Source: an uncultured Eubacteriales bacterium
GTDB taxonomy: Bacteria > Bacillota > Clostridia > Christensenellales > Aristaeellaceae
Assembly (NCBI GenBank): GCA_902782795.1
Contig: CACZOT010000052.1
Location: forward strand, 1 to 6,114
Length of the DNA: 6,114 nt
Direction of reading: 5' to 3'
The number at the start of each line of letters is the position of its first letter. Position 1 is the stretch's first letter. A model generated the notes under the pieces. That model was not told the origin of the DNA. It worked only from the letters and a program-made list of their open reading frames with translations, and searched no databases. The translations under genes were made by a program, and so were the position numbers. Of the stretch, positions 1 through 5,516 are shown in pieces.

Positions 1-565
1 CCGCGAGCCACTCCTCGGTTGTGCGATTCCACAGGGGCAGGCCGTCGTCCAGGAGATCTCCTTCGATCACGCGGATGTTCCATGCGGCCATCTGCTCCGC
101 TGTCAGATACGGGTTCAGCTTCACCAGCAGGCGCGCTCCTCGTCTGGCGACGCGCGCGACCTGCGAAAGAGCTTCACGGGCGTCGCAGGGGAAGAGATTA
201 TCGAGGATGTTGGAGAGGACGATCGCGTCCATGGAGGCGGCGGACAGCCCCTGCAGCGCCTCGACGCCGCCGCGCAGGAGACGGAAGGAACCTGTGCGAG
301 AGAGCGCTGCGCGCGCTTCGGCCATTCGCACATCTTCTGCGGAGAGATCGACGCCGATGTGCTCCCGCGTCCCGCGCAGCGCGCAAAGCAGCAGGAGCGA
401 ACCGTTCCCGCAGCCGAAGTCGAGCACAGTCTGCGCGCCTTCGCAGAGCCAATCGAGCGCCATATCGAGGGCCGCGCAGCCGGTTTCCTTCCGCGCGGGG
501 AAGCGCGCCTCCTCCGCGGCAAACACCTTGTCCCAATAGCGGGCCGATTTCACGTACCGCTCCAT
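1..565 (-). CDS. Class I SAM-dependent methyltransferase, substrate unknown (3' end cut by window edge)
   Basis: The 188 visible residues read as a Rossmann-type methyltransferase that transfers a methyl group from S-adenosylmethionine, presumably in the cytoplasm; there is no signal peptide or membrane segment. SAM-binding motif I is VLDFGCGNG (residues 47-55). The acidic residue that normally contacts the SAM ribose is D73 in GVDLS (71-75). The motif IV strand is MDAIVLSNILDNL (112-124), and a later strand reads ARLLVKLNPYL (144-154). The start ATG (565-563) shares one base with the rqcH stop codon (TGATG). A GGAG Shine-Dalgarno lies eight bases upstream, inside the end of rqcH, so the two genes are almost certainly co-transcribed and probably translationally coupled. 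The reading frame stays open to base 1 and the C-terminus is missing. Small-molecule, RNA and protein substrates all remain possible. The family call is firm, the function is not. Confidence 0.85.
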   Translation of the reverse strand, partial: MERYVKSARYWDKVFAAEEARFPARKETGCAALDMALDWLCEGAQTVLDFGCGNGSLLLLCALRGTREHIGVDLSAEDVRMAEARAALSRTGSFRLLRGGVEALQGLSAASMDAIVLSNILDNLFPCDAREALSQVARVARRGARLLVKLNPYLTAEQMAAWNIRVIEGDLLDDGLPLWNRTTEEWLA

Positions 566-2310
566 CAGCGTGTCTCCGGGGCGGCGAGCGCGCGGGCCTT
601 GTCGGCGTCCGGAGTGACGTAGAAGGTCGTCTGGTGCGTGAAGGTGACGAACCCGGGCTTCGCGCCCGAGGGCTTTTTCACGAATCGACGCTCGGTCATA
701 TCCACCGGCACGTTCGATGAAGCCGCGCCTTTGCTGTACAGCGCCGCGAGCATGGCCGCCTCGCGTACGCTCTGCTCGTCCGGATCTGGCCCGCGCAGGA
801 TCACATGGGAGCCGGGCATGTCCTTGGCGTGCAGCCAGCGATCCGTCGGCGCTGCGGAGAAGGTGAGCCGCTCGTTCTGCACGTTGTTCTTGCCCACCAG
901 GATCTCCCGGCCGCCGCTGGAGAGGAAGCGCATGGGCCTGGACTGCGGCAGCGCCTTCATCTGGCGGCGGTTGCGGCTGGCGCTGACGTACCCGAGCTTT
1001 TCCAACTCGGCGCGGATCTCCTGGAGATCGGCCTCGTCGGCGCTCTTCTCGAGATTGGCCAGCTGCCCTTCGAGATAGCTGAGCTCCTCGCGGGATTCCG
1101 CCGCCTGCTTCTCAGCGAGGGAGGCGGCGTTGCGCGCCTTCTGATAGAGCTTGAAGTATCGCTGCGCGTTGCGGGCGGGAGACATGCTCTCGTCCAGGGC
1201 GATCTCGATGAGAGCGCAGTTCTCGTCGTACCAGTTGGGCAGAGAGACGGACTTCGCGCCGCGCGGAATCTGCGCGATGGAAGCGTTGAGCAGCTCGCCC
1301 TTGATGCGATATTCCTCCATGTGCTCGGCGTCCTTGAGGGTCTGAAGGCGGATGGCGAGCTTTTTTTCACAGCGCTCGATATTGCGCCGCAGCACGTGCC
1401 GGATCGCCGTGGCCTTCTGGAACACGCGCTGGATATCGTCCCGGACGGAGTAGTATTCGTCCATGGCTTCGGAGATCGTGGGGAAACGGCGCATCTGAAA
1501 ATGCGAGCGCGTCCCGTAGGGGAAGGCGCAGATCTCCACCGGCGTGCCGCTCTCGTCGTAGTAGACCACGGGATCGACGCGGTCCTGGGCGGAGGCGAGC
1601 CATTCGGCCACCCGGGCGCAGACCTCGTCCAGCCTGGCCGGATCGATCAGCGCTTCGCCGTCGCCCGCGGCGTACAGGGACAGTTCCTCGGCGGTCTGCT
1701 CGGAAAGGCCCATGATCTGCCTGGCCAGGGCCTTGCGCAGGAGGCCGTCCTCTCCCTGGAGGCGCGCCGCCAGGGCGGCCGGGTCGAGGCCGTCCCTCTG
1801 GAGCTTATCCTGCATGGGAGGCCTCTCGTACAGGAGACCAGGCAGAACCTGGCGCACGCTGGAGACGTCGGCCGGGACGCGCCGCGCGCTTTCGAGGATG
1901 CGACCGTTTTGGTCGTACAAAATGAGGTTGGAATGGCGCCCCATGCACTCGCAGGTGAGCGTCAGCTCGCAAGGGTCGCCCAGCTCATCCGTGCCTTCGA
2001 AGACAAAATCCAGGATGCGGTCGCCCATGAATTGGGAAACCCGGCGGATGCGGCACCCGGCGGCCCGCTTTCTCAGCAGCATGCAAAACGCCGGCGGTTC
2101 CAGAGGGTTGGCGCGCTTGACGGAAGTGAACTGCGCCCGCGCCGCGCCCGCGTTGGCGCTGAGCAGCAGCACGCGGGATACTCCGGGACAGCGCAGCCCC
2201 AGGAGGATCTCATCCGCCTCCGGCTGCGTGACCTTATCGATGCGCGCGCCCTGCATCGCGTCGTCCAGTTCCCGGGCGATCAGGCCCAGAGTGAAACCGT
2301 CCATCGGCAT
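565..2310 (-). CDS. rqcH: RqcH, NFACT-family ribosome quality control protein (Rqc2/NEMF homologue)
   Basis: The 581-residue cytoplasmic protein has the length and architecture of bacterial RqcH (B. subtilis YloA, formerly annotated as fibronectin-binding protein). In that family the protein binds obstructed 50S subunits carrying peptidyl-tRNA, recruits tRNA-Ala and adds C-terminal alanine tails that mark the nascent chain for degradation. Visible domains are NFACT-N (about 1-270, opening MPMDGFTLG), a helical coiled-coil middle (about 285-440) and NFACT-R (about 458-570, with GREILVGKNNVQNERLTF, DRWLHAKDMPGSHVIL and KKPSGAKPGFVTF). The Asp-Arg pair needed for tRNA handling is present as D97-R98 in FMGDRILDF, and the conserved ECMGRHSNLIL follows at 121-131. 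The frame is open further upstream. I chose the ATG at 2310 because family members begin at this MP-DG motif, a GGGAG lies nine bases upstream, and the upstream ATGs sit at the predicted transcription start. It is transcribed divergently from the gerM operon. Confidence 0.95.
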   Translation of the reverse strand: MPMDGFTLGLIARELDDAMQGARIDKVTQPEADEILLGLRCPGVSRVLLLSANAGAARAQFTSVKRANPLEPPAFCMLLRKRAAGCRIRRVSQFMGDRILDFVFEGTDELGDPCELTLTCECMGRHSNLILYDQNGRILESARRVPADVSSVRQVLPGLLYERPPMQDKLQRDGLDPAALAARLQGEDGLLRKALARQIMGLSEQTAEELSLYAAGDGEALIDPARLDEVCARVAEWLASAQDRVDPVVYYDESGTPVEICAFPYGTRSHFQMRRFPTISEAMDEYYSVRDDIQRVFQKATAIRHVLRRNIERCEKKLAIRLQTLKDAEHMEEYRIKGELLNASIAQIPRGAKSVSLPNWYDENCALIEIALDESMSPARNAQRYFKLYQKARNAASLAEKQAAESREELSYLEGQLANLEKSADEADLQEIRAELEKLGYVSASRNRRQMKALPQSRPMRFLSSGGREILVGKNNVQNERLTFSAAPTDRWLHAKDMPGSHVILRGPDPDEQSVREAAMLAALYSKGAASSNVPVDMTERRFVKKPSGAKPGFVTFTHQTTFYVTPDADKARALAAPETR

Positions 2311-2319
2311 GGCAAACCA

Positions 2320-2324
2320 CTCCC
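2320..2324 (-). promoter_or_regulatory. Ribosome binding site of rqcH
   Basis: The minus strand reads GGGAG, nine bases before the ATG at 2310. This site decides the rqcH start, because the open frame continues upstream and contains other ATGs near 2344 that lack a comparable site. Confidence 0.75.
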
Positions 2325-2347
2325 GTTGCGAAAAATGCATCATCCAA

Positions 2348-2376
2348 ATGATACCACGGCCCCGTCCTGCCCGCAA
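2348..2376 (-). promoter_or_regulatory. Sigma-A-type promoter of rqcH and the methyltransferase gene
   Basis: On the minus strand the -35 box is TTGCGG (2376-2371), followed by a 17-base spacer and the -10 box TATCAT (2353-2348). An extended TG lies one base before the -10, giving TGGTATCAT. The predicted start near 2341 leaves a leader of about 30 bases before the ATG at 2310, which fits the chosen start codon. The assignment rests on motif match and spacing only. Confidence 0.65.
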
Positions 2377-2404
2377 CCGCAAAGATGTAAAGCGCCGCGT
2401 GGGC

Positions 2405-2433
2405 GTGCAATCCGGTCGGAACTGTGCTACAAT
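2405..2433 (+). promoter_or_regulatory. Extended -10 promoter of the gerM operon
   Basis: The -10 box TACAAT (2428-2433) is preceded by an extended TG to give TGCTACAAT. The -35 region at the standard 17-base distance (2405-2410, GTGCAA) is a poor match, so recognition would lean on the extended -10. The predicted start near 2440 leaves a leader of about 74 bases before the ATG at 2514. I see no convincing operator or riboswitch in that leader; it carries only a weak five-base-pair hairpin (TGGAA/TTCCA around 2479-2495). Confidence 0.6.
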
Positions 2434-2500
2434 AGGAGCGGCCCGGCAATGCATAGCCCCGTCCGGCGCGGAATAGCATGGAAGTGCATTTTCCAGCGTT

Positions 2501-2506
2501 AGGAGG
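2501..2506 (+). promoter_or_regulatory. Ribosome binding site of the GerMN gene
   Basis: A full-consensus AGGAGG lies seven bases before the ATG at 2514. It rules in that start over the in-frame ATG at 2478, which has no such site and would place the Shine-Dalgarno inside the coding sequence. Confidence 0.85.
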
Positions 2507-2513
2507 GACAAAA

Positions 2514-3608
2514 ATGCCATTTCCCATGAGCCAGCGAAAGCTGTATCTGCTCGCGGTAGCGATCCTCGCCCTGGCGGTCGTCCTCGCGGTGGGCTTCGGC
2601 CATTTCCACTCCGGGACGGCGACGCAAGCCCCTGTCGTGACAGCCTCGCCGCTGCCCACGGCCGCGGTGCGCACGCCTGCGCCTCTGCCCGCAGGCGAGG
2701 AGGCCGAAGAGACCGCCTCCGCCGCCACCCCTACGATGACGACCGTCGCTTACTATCAGGACAACTACGGCTATCTCGTGCCCGTGGCGCGGGAGATCCC
2801 CCAGGAGGAAGGCGTCGCCAAGGCTACCCTCAGCCTCATGGTCAAGAGCCTCTATAACGACATGGAGGCGGCGCGCCTGGGCCTGCGGACGGTCCTGCCC
2901 GAGGGCACGCGGATGGAGCTGGATATTACGCGCGACAAGATCGCCCGCATCGATCTGAGCGCCGAGGCAGCCTCGCTTCCAGACGCGCAGAGCGAATCGG
3001 TCATGGTGAACGCCATCGTGCAGACTCTCACGCAGTTCGATACCGTGGACGCGGTGGAGATCACCGTCGAGGGCCAGAAGCTCGAAAAGCTGCCCAACGG
3101 AACTCGCGTTTCCGGGCAGCTCACGCGCGGCTCCATCAACCTGGAGAGCACCAGCCTCAACGCCGCTGAGGCTTCGTCCGTGACGCTCTATTTCCCCTCG
3201 GAGGACGGCACGCTCCTCGTGCCCGTGACGCGCCTGGTGGCCGGCAACCCGGATATCGACACCGCCGTCCTGGAGCTGGCCAAGGGGCCGCGCGCTTCCG
3301 GCCAGCTGGAGGAAGCCCTGCCGGTGGGCACGGGGCTGATCAGCGTGAAGGTGGTGAACGGCGTCGCGCAGGTCAACTTCACCGAGGATTTCATCCACAT
3401 CGTGGAGGAAAGCGACGGCGGCCGCATGGCCCTCAAGGCGCTGATGCTCACCTGCGCGAACTTCGACGGCGTCAGGGGCGTGCAGATCTTCGTCGAGGGC
3501 AAGGAGTACGATCCCGGCCTGGACACCATGGCGATCCCTACGCTCGTCAACACGGCCTCCGCCCTGGAACAGGCCATCGCCACGCAATCTTCGCGGATCT
3601 TTGAATAA
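2514..3608 (+). CDS. gerM: Membrane-anchored protein with two GerMN domains (GerM-like)
   Basis: The 364-residue protein has a short basic N-terminus, one hydrophobic segment (about residues 9-29) and a Pro/Thr/Ala-rich linker (about 33-75), followed by two tandem GerMN (sporulation/spore germination) domains at about 77-203 and 220-335. Both repeats share the pattern LP-GT, a short strand, V/I-D/N-hydrophobic, then a helix ending in a phenylalanine, V--V-I-VEG. In B. subtilis GerM has the same two-domain layout and is a sporulation protein that links the SpoIIIAG-SpoIIQ complex across the intermembrane space. Here the protein is probably exported with the hydrophobic segment retained as a signal anchor. 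Unlike B. subtilis GerM, described as a lipoprotein, no cysteine lipobox is visible near the anchor. It is first in an operon with rph-rdgB 24 bases downstream, the gerM-rph order of Bacillus. A sporulation role is inferred from synteny; GerMN domains also occur in non-sporulation envelope proteins. Confidence 0.85.
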   Translation: MPFPMSQRKLYLLAVAILALAVVLAVGFGHFHSGTATQAPVVTASPLPTAAVRTPAPLPAGEEAEETASAATPTMTTVAYYQDNYGYLVPVAREIPQEEGVAKATLSLMVKSLYNDMEAARLGLRTVLPEGTRMELDITRDKIARIDLSAEAASLPDAQSESVMVNAIVQTLTQFDTVDAVEITVEGQKLEKLPNGTRVSGQLTRGSINLESTSLNAAEASSVTLYFPSEDGTLLVPVTRLVAGNPDIDTAVLELAKGPRASGQLEEALPVGTGLISVKVVNGVAQVNFTEDFIHIVEESDGGRMALKALMLTCANFDGVRGVQIFVEGKEYDPGLDTMAIPTLVNTASALEQAIATQSSRIFE

Positions 3609-3632
3609 ACACACGAAAGGGAGAGGACCCAT

Positions 3633-4967
3633 ATGCGCACGAATGAACGGGCCGCGGACCAGCTGCGGCCGGTGACGATCGAGACCAACTATACCGAAAT
3701 GGCGGCGGGCTCCGCGCTGATCACATGCGGCAAAACTCGCGTTTTGTGCACCGCGTCGATCAGCGAGGGCACGCCGCCCTTCCTCAAAGGAACGGGCCGC
3801 GGCTGGCTCACGGCCGAATACGCCATGCTCCCCGGAGCCACGCCCCAACGCAAGCCCCGCGAATACCAGAAGCGCGACGGCCGCAGCGTGGAGATCGCCC
3901 GGCTGATCGGCCGTTCGCTGCGCTCGGCGGTGGATATGACGCTGCTGGGCGAGCGAACCGTCACCATCGACTGCGACGTCCTTCAGGCGGACGGCGGCAC
4001 GCGCACGGCCTCCATCACGGGTGGGTTCGTCGCGCTGTGTCTGGCGGTGGATAAGCTCTTGGCAAAGGGCGTGCTCAAGGATTCCCCCGTCGCGAGGCAG
4101 GTGGCCGCCGTCAGCTGCGGGCTGGTGTGCGACGAGGAACTGCTGGACCTCGAATACATCGAGGACAGCGCCGCCCAAGCGGATATGAACATCGTCGCGG
4201 CGCGGGACGCGAAAGGCGAGCTCGCCTTCACGGAGGCGCAGATCACAGGCGAAAAACGCACTGTCCGCAGGGAGGAGCTTCTCGATCTTCTGGATCTGGG
4301 AGAGAAGGGCATCCGCACGCTCATGGAACTGCAGCGCGAAGCGCTGGGCGATGCGGCCGCGGTCATTGGAAAAAAGCCCCGGCTCGTCGTGGCGACGAAC
4401 AACTTCGGCAAGCTCAAGGAGATGAAAGCGCTCCTGGGTGGACGCTTCGACGTCGTCAGCATGCGGGAGGCGGGCGTGCAGCTCGAGGCCGAAGAGACGG
4501 GCGAGACGTTCGATGAGAACGCCCTCATCAAGGCGAACGCCCTCTTTGCCGTCACCGGCACAGCCACCATCGCCGACGACAGCGGATTGGCCGTGGACGC
4601 GCTGGACGGCGCGCCGGGCGTCCACAGCGCGCGTTATGCCGGCGTGCACGGCGACGATTCCGCCAACAACGAAAAGCTGCTCCACGAATTGGAGAACACT
4701 CCGGACTCGGAACGCGCCGCCCGGTTCGTCAGCGCGGTGGCTCTTGTGCGGCCGGGCAGGAAACCGCTCGTGGCCCATGGGGAATGCCGCGGCACGATTC
4801 TGCGCGCGCCCCGCGGCGAGGACGGCTTCGGATACGATCCGCTTTTCCTTTCCGATGACCTGGGCGTAACCTTCGCCGAGGCGGGCATGGAGGAGAAGGG
4901 GAAGGTCTCGCATCGCGGCAGGGCGGTGGAGGAGCTTTTGCGCCTTCTGGACGGAGAAGCCGAATGA
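3633..4967 (+). CDS. rph-rdgB: RNase PH / RdgB (HAM1) non-canonical purine NTP pyrophosphatase fusion
   Basis: The 444-residue cytoplasmic protein joins two complete enzymes. Residues 1-240 are RNase PH, the phosphate-dependent 3'-exoribonuclease that trims tRNA precursors and other RNA ends. Visible motifs are DQLRPV, LCTASISEG, FLKGTGRGWLTAEY, RDGRSVEIARLI, LQADGGTRTAS (R124, T125 near the phosphate site) and EDSAAQADMN with catalytic D178 and D184. Residues 249-444 are RdgB/HAM1, which hydrolyses dITP, XTP and related nucleotides to monophosphate and pyrophosphate. Its motifs are ATNNFGK (254-260), EETGETFDENALIKA, ADDSGLAVDALDGAPGVHSARYAG, GFGYDP (398-403) and SHR (426-428). Each half has the length of its free-standing relative, joined by only about eight residues (AAAVIGKK). 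No in-frame ATG lies between the halves. The nearest, M264, falls after the essential ATNN motif, so RdgB has no obvious independent start. The start at 3633 follows an AGGGAG about nine bases upstream. In B. subtilis these are adjacent separate genes (rph, ysnA). Oddities are NER in place of the usual N-terminal DGR and a degenerate QGTAEG region (about 202-208). Confidence 0.95.
   Translation: MRTNERAADQLRPVTIETNYTEMAAGSALITCGKTRVLCTASISEGTPPFLKGTGRGWLTAEYAMLPGATPQRKPREYQKRDGRSVEIARLIGRSLRSAVDMTLLGERTVTIDCDVLQADGGTRTASITGGFVALCLAVDKLLAKGVLKDSPVARQVAAVSCGLVCDEELLDLEYIEDSAAQADMNIVAARDAKGELAFTEAQITGEKRTVRREELLDLLDLGEKGIRTLMELQREALGDAAAVIGKKPRLVVATNNFGKLKEMKALLGGRFDVVSMREAGVQLEAEETGETFDENALIKANALFAVTGTATIADDSGLAVDALDGAPGVHSARYAGVHGDDSANNEKLLHELENTPDSERAARFVSAVALVRPGRKPLVAHGECRGTILRAPRGEDGFGYDPLFLSDDLGVTFAEAGMEEKGKVSHRGRAVEELLRLLDGEAE
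4353..4398 (+). other. Fusion seam with in-phase A-AAA-AAG heptamer and downstream hairpin (possible -1 frameshift site)
   Basis: The linker codons between the RNase PH and RdgB halves contain A-AAA-AAG at 4370-4376, phased as GGA-AAA-AAG in the coding frame. Seven bases later TCGTCG (4384-4389) and CGACGA (4393-4398) form a perfect six-base-pair stem around the loop TGG. A heptamer of this phase followed after 5-9 bases by a stem is the layout of dnaX-type -1 frameshift sites. A -1 shift would give RNase PH plus a 46-residue Arg-rich tail ending at 4514-4516. No Shine-Dalgarno-like stimulator is evident upstream, and the stem is short. Chance is a serious alternative, because Gly-Lys-Lys codons can produce the heptamer. 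Confidence 0.35.
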
Positions 4968-5455
4968 GCGAGAACGTCTTTTTCCCCGGGGCGCAGATCA
5001 TTGCGGTCGTCAGTGACAGCCACCAGGACCGCGCCATGCTGGACCGCTTCGCAAGGGAGCTTACAGGCGCGCAGGGGATCCTGCATCTGGGAGACTGCCT
5101 CCCGGATGCTGGATATCTCGCGGAAAAATGCGGCATTCCCATGTACTGCGTGCGTGGAAACGTGGAGAGCGCTTCCGGCCCCATGGAGATCCAGGGGCGC
5201 TTGGCAAGCCTCGATGGCCCGCGCTTCCTCGCCTGTCACGGCTACAGGTGGGATGTGAAAAACGGCCTGTATTCCCTCTATTATCACGCCCTGGAGGCGG
5301 AGTGCCCGCTCGTCTTCTACGGTCACACCCATATCGCGAACGAGCTGCGCGAGGACGGCGTACGCCTTCTGAACCCCGGCGCTCTGCGAGACGGGCGCTA
5401 TCTGCTCTATACGATCGCGACGGGAGAGGCCCAGTGGCGCTCTCTGCGCCCTTGA
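4964..5455 (+). CDS. YfcE/YsnB-type metallophosphoesterase
   Basis: The 163-residue cytoplasmic calcineurin-like phosphoesterase is the size of the small YfcE/MJ0936/YsnB family and probably uses two divalent metal ions. The metal-site motifs appear in order: DSH (D18, H20), GD (43-44), GN (N66), CHG (H92), GHTH (120-123) and NPGA (137-140). The position after the metal-binding Asn reads GNVE rather than the common GNCD or GNHD/E, and HGY replaces the common HGH, but all direct metal ligands remain. The start overlaps the stop of the upstream fusion by four bases (ATGA), with GGAG seven bases before it, so translation is probably coupled. It occupies the position of ysnB in the B. subtilis gerM-rph-ysnA-ysnB order. 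Relatives hydrolyse artificial phosphodiesters in vitro; the natural substrate is not known to me. Confidence 0.9.
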   Translation: MSENVFFPGAQIIAVVSDSHQDRAMLDRFARELTGAQGILHLGDCLPDAGYLAEKCGIPMYCVRGNVESASGPMEIQGRLASLDGPRFLACHGYRWDVKNGLYSLYYHALEAECPLVFYGHTHIANELREDGVRLLNPGALRDGRYLLYTIATGEAQWRSLRP

Positions 5456-5480
5456 CGAACCCACCAGCCGGGGGTACAAT
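5452..5480 (+). promoter_or_regulatory. Promoter of the Gfo/Idh/MocA oxidoreductase gene
   Basis: The -35 box TTGACG (5452-5457) matches consensus at five of six bases. A 17-base spacer leads to the -10 box TACAAT (5475-5480), also five of six. The -35 box overlaps the phosphoesterase stop codon (5453-5455). The predicted start is near 5487, about 30 bases before the ATG. This is the best-matching promoter in the window and suggests the oxidoreductase is an independent unit, though read-through from the operon is possible because no terminator is seen. Confidence 0.75.
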
Positions 5481-5488
5481 ACCACCCG
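5469..5488 (+). repeat. Imperfect inverted repeat over the -10 box, possible operator
   Basis: CGGGGGTA (5469-5476) pairs with TACCACCCG (5480-5488) with one bulged A and a three-base centre. It overlaps the -10 box and the predicted transcription start. A repressor bound here would block transcription. In read-through RNA it could fold as a hairpin, but no run of U follows, so it is not an intrinsic terminator. It may be chance in GC-rich DNA. Confidence 0.3.
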
Positions 5489-5501
5489 TAAGCCAAAACA
5501 C

Positions 5502-5507
5502 AGGAGG
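5502..5507 (+). promoter_or_regulatory. Ribosome binding site of the oxidoreductase gene
   Basis: A consensus AGGAGG lies nine bases before the ATG at 5517 and fixes the start, which is also where the family's N-terminal beta strand and glycine motif begin. Confidence 0.85.
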
Positions 5508-5516
5508 AATACCACA

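Noticed and set aside
19..720. Overlapping plus-strand and other-frame minus-strand frames over the methyltransferase region.
   Set aside because: Only the minus-strand frame starting at 565 shows a SAM-binding motif and couples to rqcH. The others are Arg/Ala/Pro-rich shadows.
1360..1366. A second in-phase A-AAA-AAG heptamer, on the minus strand within rqcH (Glu-Lys-Lys codons 315-317).
   Set aside because: I see no clear hairpin at the right distance downstream, and it lies inside a conserved domain of a single-function gene. It shows that the heptamer can arise by chance here and tempers the claim at the rph-rdgB seam.
805..2502. A 565-codon plus-strand frame opposite rqcH.
   Set aside because: It is a shadow of rqcH with no recognisable motif and no ribosome binding site at its start.
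2440..2513. A riboswitch or attenuator in the gerM leader.
   Set aside because: The leader is only about 74 bases, with a single weak five-base-pair hairpin and no T-rich terminator or recognisable conserved RNA motif.
2311..2520. An upstream-extended rqcH start giving a 651-residue protein.
   Set aside because: The extension crosses the predicted promoter and lacks family similarity. The family N-terminus and a good ribosome binding site sit at 2310.
4353..4430. A separate internal translation start for the RdgB half.
   Set aside because: No in-frame ATG, GTG or TTG with a ribosome binding site precedes the essential ATNN motif. The first in-frame ATG (M264) is already past it, and an ATG at 4351 is out of frame.
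2499..4913. An 804-codon open frame on the minus strand opposite the GerMN and rph-rdgB genes.
   Set aside because: It is exactly antisense to two genes with clear family motifs. Its translation is low-complexity, rich in Arg, Gly, His and Asp with poly-Gly stretches, and long antisense frames are expected opposite GC-rich coding sequence.
5456..5516. An intrinsic terminator after the phosphoesterase gene.
   Set aside because: The only hairpin (5469-5488) has no following T run and coincides with a promoter, so it is listed as a possible operator instead.
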